DNA of 6,128 bases from Bdellovibrio sp. Its GTDB lineage: Bacteria; Bdellovibrionota; Bdellovibrionia; Bdellovibrionales; UBA1609. The translations under genes and the position numbers were made by a program. Shown here in pieces: positions 1 through 5,083 of the stretch (position 1 is the stretch's first letter; the number at the start of each line of letters is the position of its first letter). Under the pieces are notes generated by a model. It was not told where the DNA came from and ran no database searches. It saw nothing but the letters and a program-made list of their open reading frames with translations. The stretch covers positions 1 to 6,128 of the forward strand of contig RFKI01000231.1 of NCBI GenBank assembly GCA_003694355.1. Direction: 5' to 3'.

Positions 1-510
1 CCACTCTCTAAAAACAGTTTGGCCTACAAAGCCAAAACACTCAGTGGTTTATTGAATCACCCTTCCCAAAATATTTCTCCAGAAGACCTTGTCCATAATG
101 TGTTTAAAAACCTGCAAACACGATTTGCCCACTCTCAAATTCTTTTACTCAAGCAAAACAAACTCCAACCCTGGAGATGGGATGAAAGCTGGGCTCCTCA
201 GGAAGAGGGTTCTCTAAGCTATATAGATCTTTCACAGCCCAGTATTTTCAAGATCGTTCTTAAAACTCACAAACCCTTTCATGGCCCGCCTAGTCCTTCC
301 ATCACCAATGAAACCTTCTTCCGATCATGGGGGCTTAAAACCTTACCCAAACATGTCACCCTTGTTCCCTTAGTCTCCCATAGCGTTTTAATAGGCATGC
401 TTCTTTGTGTGGGAGACAGCGAGGATCTTTTTACCACTCAAACTTTGGATTTTGCCTTAAAAGCCGCCAAAGACCTGGTCCAAAACCTCACATCCCTCCA
501 TGCAGCCTAA
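1..510 (+). CDS. C-terminal part of a GAF-like sensory-domain protein (5' end outside window)
   Basis: The frame is open from base 1 to the TAA at 508-510, giving 169 residues, so this is the end of a longer gene. A TTG at 19-21 could serve as a start, but the frame stays open upstream and I see no Shine-Dalgarno before it. The fragment reads as one alpha/beta domain: a helix (about residues 26-42), a strand (ILLLK), a PSIF motif at 80-83, KPFHGP at 91-96, a hydrophobic LVPLV...IGMLLC strand pair at about 121-136, and a final helix. From memory this matches GAF-like C-terminal domains of deltaproteobacterial regulatory proteins, which show a pattern like pS.F..v......f.GP...lPl.....v. Its ligand and the missing N-terminal domains are unknown. 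It converges with tsaE and their 3' ends overlap by 23 bases. Its coding strand has more C than G, unlike the minus-strand genes. The domain call is moderate; no function is assigned. Confidence 0.6.
   Translation, partial: PLSKNSLAYKAKTLSGLLNHPSQNISPEDLVHNVFKNLQTRFAHSQILLLKQNKLQPWRWDESWAPQEEGSLSYIDLSQPSIFKIVLKTHKPFHGPPSPSITNETFFRSWGLKTLPKHVTLVPLVSHSVLIGMLLCVGDSEDLFTTQTLDFALKAAKDLVQNLTSLHAA
488..510. other. Convergent 3' overlap of tsaE and the GAF-like gene
   Basis: The plus-strand gene ends with TAA at 508-510 and tsaE ends with TGA at 490-488 on the other strand, so the last 23 bases of both genes are shared in antisense. I found no inverted repeat here that would act as a two-way terminator. 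Confidence 0.8.
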
Positions 511-922
511 GTTCCCACTTCACTTTTCGAGAAGGATAGGGTTCCACAGGATCCAAGAACACCTCTAATCGTGGCCAGTCAGGCGGTAAAGAGTTTTGCG
601 GAAGACGCTCTGGCCACTCCACACAAATATACCCCTGAGGCTTTGAAAAAAGATCCCAAAAACCCATGGACTCCAAGTCCTCTTCACTTTCCAGCCGATA
701 TAAATCCACATGATCAATCTCTCCTTTTTCCGAAGAGTATCTCTGATGTAAAACAAAAGTGGGTGAAGACGCTTGCCGTGATAAAAACTGAACAAACTGG
801 GTCTTTCCAGCTCCCAAAGGACCATGAAGTAAAATAACTGCTTTTGAAGGAAGCTGTTGATAAAGTTCTTCCACCCAGTCTTGCATCTCTTTCAAACAAG
901 AAATAACTTTAGAGCCTTTCAT
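488..922 (-). CDS. tsaE: tRNA threonylcarbamoyladenosine biosynthesis ATPase TsaE
   Basis: This 144-residue protein is a full-length TsaE (usual length about 140-160). TsaE is the cytoplasmic P-loop ATPase that works with TsaB and TsaD to transfer threonylcarbamoyl to A37 of tRNAs that read ANN codons. Visible motifs, in order, are the Walker A loop GPLGAGKT (34-41), SPTF (53-56, the switch-like segment typical of the family), HVDLYRL (71-77) and VEWPERL (101-107). All match the family signature, so it should be active. The ATG at 922-920 overlaps the nnr stop by one base (TAATG). An AGGGAA at 938-933 lies 10 bases upstream, rather far but usable, so re-initiation after nnr is likely. It is the last gene of the run. 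Its last seven codons, including the TGA at 490-488, lie antisense to the end of the converging gene. tsaB and tsaD are not in the window. Confidence 0.96.
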   Translation of the reverse strand: MKGSKVISCLKEMQDWVEELYQQLPSKAVILLHGPLGAGKTQFVQFLSRQASSPTFVLHQRYSSEKGEIDHVDLYRLESEEDLESMGFWDLFSKPQGYICVEWPERLPQNSLPPDWPRLEVFLDPVEPYPSRKVKWELRLHGGM

Positions 923-2418
923 TAAATAAAAGTTCCCTGTCGTAATCGCCCCATAATCAATGGCAGATTTTCCTTAAGGTCTGAAGCCGTCAGAGCATTC
1001 TTATGAAACCCAGACCTCACCCATTCATCCGCCATACGACCATGAAGATAGGCCGCTGTGGCTGTGGCCTGCACAGGCTCCAATCCCTGAGCATAAAGAC
1101 CACCAACCATTCCAGCCAAAACATCTCCTGTTCCCGCTTTTGCCAAAGCAGAGTTTCCTGAAGCGATAACCATTGCTCGTCCTTTTTGCGCCAAGATACT
1201 CCGAAACCCTTTAAGCAAAACATGAGCCCCCATTTTTTCTGCAGCATAGAGAGCCGCTTCATAACGGTGAGATTCGATGCGGGGAGCTTCCCACCCGATC
1301 AATCGTGACAACTCTCCCGCATGAGGTGTGAGAACCCATGAGGCCGGCAAAGGTAAAAGTTCTGCACAAGCATCCAGAGCACCGGCATCCACCACCACAC
1401 GCGGCTGCTGAGACTTCAACTGTTGAAGAAGAGTTATCAATTCAGGAGTCTTTCTTAACCCAGGGCCCACAATCACAGCTTGGTAAGAGGAAAAGTCTGA
1501 AATCTCACTCAGTTCTCCAGTTAAAACTTCAGGAGCCTCCACAAGCCCCTCCAGAGGCTTTTCAAAACTGACCCAAGTCACATGCCCAGCTCCCACTCGA
1601 TAACCACTCACAGAGGCCAGCACCCCAGCACCCCACATGCCTTCAGAGCCTGCAATCACTAATAGTTTGCCATGACTATACTTGTTCGTGCGATCTTTGT
1701 GAGCCACCAAATATCTTCTGGCCAATCTTTCTGTAAAAGCAAAATGAGTGGTGGCAATGGAACGCAACACCTCATGACTGTACCCTATGGGTAGAATACG
1801 CAATTTTCCAATGCAGTGAGGACCATCCGCTGTAAAAAAACCCGGTTTGGCAAGGCCGAAGGTTAACGTCATATAAGCTCTCACGGCCGCCCCTTCTATA
1901 ATGCCTCGATCACAATTTAACCCAGAAGGGGTGTCCAGACTCACAACAGGCACCTTAACTGCATTGATGGTGTCAATCACCTTTAACCAAAGCCCCTCCA
2001 CCGGCCTTTGAAGACCCGTCCCCAAAAGAGCATCAATCACCAATTGAGCAGAAAAAAGCTGAGACAATTTTTCTGGTGACTGCCCCACATCCACAAAACG
2101 AATGCCATAAAGCTCCATCCGTTTCCATTGTTTTTGGAAAAGTGAGGAGCCCTTCTCCTTTCCCACAACAAAAACCACAATATTTCGATAACCTGAAGAA
2201 TGTAGGTGACGAGCTACCACAAGCCCATCTCCACCGTTATTTCCTGGGCCACAAACAATCGCTGTTAAACCCTTTTTTAACTCTGGGAAAAAAGATTGCA
2301 CAATCTCCCGACACGCAATAGATCCCGCACTTTCCATTAAAACCTCACCAGAAATGCCATAAAGCTCTTCTGTCTGTTGGTCTATTTTCCTGGACTGCTC
2401 AACTGTTGCAAGCCTCAT
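922..2418 (-). CDS. nnr: Bifunctional NAD(P)H-hydrate epimerase / ADP- or ATP-dependent NAD(P)H-hydrate dehydratase
   Basis: This 498-residue protein has the standard two-domain Nnr (YjeF) architecture and repairs hydrated NADH and NADPH. The N-terminal epimerase domain (about 1-215) shows MESAG (28-32), GPGNNGGDG (57-65), DALLGTGLQRPVEG (129-142, with the likely catalytic Asp129) and DTPSGLN (162-168). The C-terminal ribokinase-like dehydratase domain (about 230-495) shows KYSHGKLLVIAGS (246-258), VGPG (317-320), TPHAGE (364-369), LLKG (401-404) and GNSALAKAGTGDVLAG (421-436) with the probable catalytic Asp432. It ends with the usual ALTASDL segment. The usual D-x-D-A-L stretch reads DAGAL here (344-348). 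The ATG at 2418-2416 overlaps the glmM stop as ATGA, and AGGAG at 2427-2423 is a strong ribosome site with a short 4-base spacing. acpS, often found near nnr in related operons, is absent between glmM and nnr. Function is well supported; the nucleotide preference (ADP or ATP) cannot be read reliably. Confidence 0.96.
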   Translation of the reverse strand: MRLATVEQSRKIDQQTEELYGISGEVLMESAGSIACREIVQSFFPELKKGLTAIVCGPGNNGGDGLVVARHLHSSGYRNIVVFVVGKEKGSSLFQKQWKRMELYGIRFVDVGQSPEKLSQLFSAQLVIDALLGTGLQRPVEGLWLKVIDTINAVKVPVVSLDTPSGLNCDRGIIEGAAVRAYMTLTFGLAKPGFFTADGPHCIGKLRILPIGYSHEVLRSIATTHFAFTERLARRYLVAHKDRTNKYSHGKLLVIAGSEGMWGAGVLASVSGYRVGAGHVTWVSFEKPLEGLVEAPEVLTGELSEISDFSSYQAVIVGPGLRKTPELITLLQQLKSQQPRVVVDAGALDACAELLPLPASWVLTPHAGELSRLIGWEAPRIESHRYEAALYAAEKMGAHVLLKGFRSILAQKGRAMVIASGNSALAKAGTGDVLAGMVGGLYAQGLEPVQATATAAYLHGRMADEWVRSGFHKNALTASDLKENLPLIMGRLRQGTFI

Positions 2419-3860
2419 AAGTCTCCTAATTTATCCTGTAAAAACTGGGCCATCTCGTCAGCATATCGAGAAATCATGTGACGATCAGGGCCTTCTACCA
2501 AAACTCGAATAACAGGTTCTGTGCCAGAAGGACGAATAAAAACCCGACCCTGAGGACCTATGTTCTTTTGAATGCTCTCCAGAAACTCCTGATAACCCTT
2601 GATTTCATGAAGAGGACGTTTTTGCTTCACACGAACATTAACCAAAACCTGAGGCACGGGCTTCATCAAGGCCCCCAGCTCACTCAATTTCTTACCCTGT
2701 TCTCTCATCGCTGCTAAAACTTTCAATGCCGCCACACATCCATCCCCTGTTGTGCTATGAGAAAGACAAATAATATGACCTGATTGTTCTCCCCCAAGAA
2801 TCAATTGCTGTTTTCTCATAACATCCACAACATTTTTGTCTCCCACAGGAGCGCGAACCACCTGAATGCCATGCTTCTTAAGTGCATGGTCCAAGCCAAT
2901 GTTACTCATTTCCGTCACCACAACAGTGCCCTTAAGAAGTTCTCCTTTTTGCTTCATGTGCAAAGCCAAAATAGCCAAAACATGATCCCCATTTAAAATC
3001 TGTCCCAGTTCATCCACCAAAACCACCCGGTCAGCATCTCCATCCAAACTGATGCCCACATCCGCCCGATACTTTTTCACTGCTGCAGCAACTTTTTCTG
3101 GATAAATGGCTCCACACTTGTCATTAATGTTGTAACCCGTTGGAGACACACCCATCACGATCACTTCAGCTCCTAATTCTTCAAAAATACGAGGAGCCAC
3201 ACTATAAGCCGCTCCATTGGCACAATCCAGAACAATACGCATTCCCGAAAGATTTAAAGATAACGGAAATGCACTTTTAACAAATACAATATACCTCCCT
3301 GGAGCATCATCAATACGACGAGTGCGCCCCACCTCTTCTGGAGGCACCAGGTAAACACTCAAATCTTCTTCCAAAACGAGCCGCTCGATTTCCCTTTCCA
3401 TTTCATCACTGATTTTAAATCCATCATGATCAAAAATTTTAATTCCATTATCCTGAAAAGAATTATGAGAAGCAGAAATCACCACCCCGGCATCGGCTCT
3501 CATATTTTGAGCCACAAAACCAATTCCTGGAGTAGGAAGGGGCCCTGTCAGCTGCACTCGAATCCCCATGGAATTAAGACCACTTGCCAAAGACTGCTCA
3601 AGCATATACCCCGAAAGGCGTGTGTCCTTTCCTATAAGAACTGTTTTTTTATCAGTTTCCTTCCGCATGGGCATTTGCCTTAAAAGATATCCCAGAGCCT
3701 GACCCACCTTCACCACCACCTCAGGAACCATGGGGTAGGTGTTGGCCGTACCACGAATGCCATCTGTTCCAAACAATTTGGCTTTTCTTTTTGTCATATC
3801 CGACGAGGCGTCTATGATTTTTTCAGGATAAAACTCCTGTGTGTTATCCATATCTTTCAT
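2415..3860 (-). CDS. glmM: Phosphoglucosamine mutase GlmM (with N-terminal extension)
   Basis: GlmM converts glucosamine-6-phosphate to glucosamine-1-phosphate, the precursor of UDP-GlcNAc for peptidoglycan and lipopolysaccharide. Counting from the ATG at 3860-3858, the protein has 481 residues against a usual 445-450. Motifs are KLFGTDGIRG (28-37), the phosphoserine loop ISASHN (128-133, catalytic Ser131) followed by Ser instead of the more usual Pro, the metal-binding LDGDADR (272-278), sugar-binding GGEQSGH (356-362) and phosphate-binding RPSGTEP (443-449). All four alpha-D-phosphohexomutase domains are present. A GTG at 3869-3867 also opens the frame but lies inside the purine-rich ribosome site, so I chose the ATG five to seven bases downstream of it. 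The ATG at 3797 would give a normal-length protein but has no visible ribosome site. The gene follows cdaR by 13 bases and overlaps nnr by four. The cdaA-cdaR-glmM order is widely conserved, and in Firmicutes GlmM is known to bind and inhibit CdaA. Confidence 0.97.
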   Translation of the reverse strand: MKDMDNTQEFYPEKIIDASSDMTKRKAKLFGTDGIRGTANTYPMVPEVVVKVGQALGYLLRQMPMRKETDKKTVLIGKDTRLSGYMLEQSLASGLNSMGIRVQLTGPLPTPGIGFVAQNMRADAGVVISASHNSFQDNGIKIFDHDGFKISDEMEREIERLVLEEDLSVYLVPPEEVGRTRRIDDAPGRYIVFVKSAFPLSLNLSGMRIVLDCANGAAYSVAPRIFEELGAEVIVMGVSPTGYNINDKCGAIYPEKVAAAVKKYRADVGISLDGDADRVVLVDELGQILNGDHVLAILALHMKQKGELLKGTVVVTEMSNIGLDHALKKHGIQVVRAPVGDKNVVDVMRKQQLILGGEQSGHIICLSHSTTGDGCVAALKVLAAMREQGKKLSELGALMKPVPQVLVNVRVKQKRPLHEIKGYQEFLESIQKNIGPQGRVFIRPSGTEPVIRVLVEGPDRHMISRYADEMAQFLQDKLGDL

Positions 3861-3863
3861 ATT

Positions 3864-3873
3864 CTCCACCTTT
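3864..3873 (-). promoter_or_regulatory. Ribosome binding site that fixes the glmM start
   Basis: On the minus strand the bases directly after the cdaR stop codon (TAG, 3876-3874) read AAAGGTGGAG, close to the AAGGAGG consensus. The ATG at 3860 lies three bases beyond its end and five beyond the AAGGTGG core. The GTG at 3869-3867 is part of this site, so it is a poor candidate start even though it lengthens the frame by three codons. Confidence 0.75.
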
Positions 3874-4278
3874 CTATTTTTCTGCCTTTCTGACTTGAAC
3901 TTCCACCTCTTCAGGGAAGACCTTCACAATATGAACCCCTAAGGGAAAATGGAAGTTTAACTGCTTCACTTTAATGCGATGCCATCCTTGAGATTTATCA
4001 GACAAATCAACAATAATAAAAGACCCCATTTCAGTAAACCTTCTTAAAGACTCTCGAGGGCCAGACACTTTCACATTCACCTGAACCGATTGTCCCTGCG
4101 ATAAACTCACTTCATGACCTGGAGGAGATAAAAACTGAAGTTGAAACTCTCGCCCCACAACGGCATCTCTTCTTCCGTTAACAATCACCCATAAAATAAG
4201 AGAAATAAAAAACGCCATGATCTTATAGATCACATTTTCATAAACAAGAGGGCGCCACCGATTGACAAGTCCCCTCAT
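3874..4278 (-). CDS. cdaR: Short YbbR-domain membrane protein, CdaR-like
   Basis: The 134-residue product has a basic N-terminus (1-15), one hydrophobic helix at about 17-34 (IYKIMAFFISLILWVIV) that probably anchors it in the inner membrane, and one beta-rich YbbR domain at about 40-130. That domain contains the VNVKVSGP stretch (67-74) and a VEVQV end (125-129) typical of the fold. CdaR proteins bind and modulate CdaA, and Bacillus CdaR is around 480 residues with four YbbR repeats. This one has a single repeat and no sign of a frameshift, since the reading frame ends cleanly and glmM starts 13 bases later. The ATG at 4278-4276 overlaps the cdaA stop as ATGA; AGGGGG at 4291-4286 gives a ribosome site with 7-base spacing, so the two proteins are probably made in step. 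The family call rests on helix, domain pattern and position; that it regulates CdaA is inferred from context. Confidence 0.85.
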   Translation of the reverse strand: MRGLVNRWRPLVYENVIYKIMAFFISLILWVIVNGRRDAVVGREFQLQFLSPPGHEVSLSQGQSVQVNVKVSGPRESLRRFTEMGSFIIVDLSDKSQGWHRIKVKQLNFHFPLGVHIVKVFPEEVEVQVRKAEK

Positions 4279-5072
4279 GCCTCAGCCCCCTGGAACTTCA
4301 CCTTCAAACCGGAAAGGTTATATAAACACTCTCTCAAAGTCGCCTGATCCAAATTGGCCGTCAGCTTTCCTCCTTGCACCAAACCGACAGAACGATTTTC
4401 CTCACTCACCACAATCACAACAGCATCGGATTCCTCTGTTAAACCAATGGCCGCCCGATGCCTTGTGCCCAGATTTTTATCCAAAATAGGATTTTTACTT
4501 AATGGCAGAAAATTTCCTGCCGAATAAATTCGCCCATCACGAATCAAAACAGCCCCATCATGCAATGGACTTGAGGGGTGAAAAATGGATGTGAGAATTT
4601 TAGCCGTAATAGCAGCATCTATAACGGTGCCTTCTTCTATAAAATAATCCAAAGCCATTTCTTTCTCGATAACAATAAGCGCTCCATATCCTTTTTGCGC
4701 CAACTGAATCACGCCCTTTGCCAGTTCTTCAATGTTCTGACTGGTTTCTCTGGCCACATCCTTAAACATAAGAGGATTGCTTCCCAAAAGAGCCAAAAAA
4801 CGACGAATTTCTCCTTGAAACAAAATCACAACAATTAAAAACAAATTAGAAAAAAACTTCTCAAGCACCCAATGGAATGTCACCAGCTCTGTTTGTATAC
4901 TTAATAAAAACGCAATGGCCAAAATCCCAAGTCCTGACAGGATTTGAACCGCCCCAGAACGCTTACTTAAAAGAAGAACCCGATAAACGATCACCCAGAC
5001 CAAAAGGAGGTCAAAAACATCCCGCCACGTCATTTGCTGAATAAGGATGCGAAGATTCTCTATCACTTGCAA
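4275..5072 (-). CDS. cdaA: Membrane diadenylate cyclase CdaA (DacA)
   Basis: CdaA condenses two ATP into cyclic di-AMP, a second messenger best known for control of potassium and osmolyte transport and of cell-wall balance. The 265-residue length is typical. Three predicted membrane helices lie at about 19-36, 42-60 and 66-86, followed by FQGEIRR (85-91; the usual form is FQPEIRR). The cytoplasmic DAC domain (about 105-255) carries the two signature motifs: SPLHDGAV (168-175) with the DGA catalytic loop (172-174), and GTRHRAAIG (202-210) with RHR (204-206). Both are intact, so it should be active. The start chosen is the TTG at 5072-5070, eight bases after the ftsH stop, preceded only by a weak AAGAA (5079-5075). 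A GTG two codons later is an equal alternative, and the ATG at codon 14 lies too close to the first helix. cdaR overlaps its end. No folP gene separates it from ftsH. Confidence 0.96.
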   Translation of the reverse strand: MQVIENLRILIQQMTWRDVFDLLLVWVIVYRVLLLSKRSGAVQILSGLGILAIAFLLSIQTELVTFHWVLEKFFSNLFLIVVILFQGEIRRFLALLGSNPLMFKDVARETSQNIEELAKGVIQLAQKGYGALIVIEKEMALDYFIEEGTVIDAAITAKILTSIFHPSSPLHDGAVLIRDGRIYSAGNFLPLSKNPILDKNLGTRHRAAIGLTEESDAVVIVVSEENRSVGLVQGGKLTANLDQATLRECLYNLSGLKVKFQGAEA

Positions 5073-5083
5073 TGTTCTTTTTA
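5070..5083 (-). promoter_or_regulatory. ftsH stop / cdaA non-ATG start junction
   Basis: On the minus strand this stretch reads TAAAAAGAACATTG: the ftsH stop codon, a short A-rich spacer with only a weak AAGAA ribosome site, then the TTG proposed to start cdaA. The weak site and the closeness to the upstream stop suggest that cdaA is translated largely by ribosomes finishing ftsH. A GTG start at 5066-5064 cannot be excluded. Confidence 0.5.

Noticed and set aside
571..837. Plus-strand 88-codon open frame inside tsaE
   Set aside because: It is fully antisense to a gene with intact catalytic motifs and has no recognisable domain or ribosome site.
3861..3869. GTG at 3869 as the glmM start
   Set aside because: The GTG lies inside the ribosome binding site that serves the ATG at 3860; a start there would have no site of its own at proper spacing.
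3874..4278. Possibility that cdaR is a frameshifted remnant of a multi-repeat gene
   Set aside because: After the stop there are only 13 bases before glmM, with no leftover YbbR-like sequence in other frames, so no missing repeats are hidden here.
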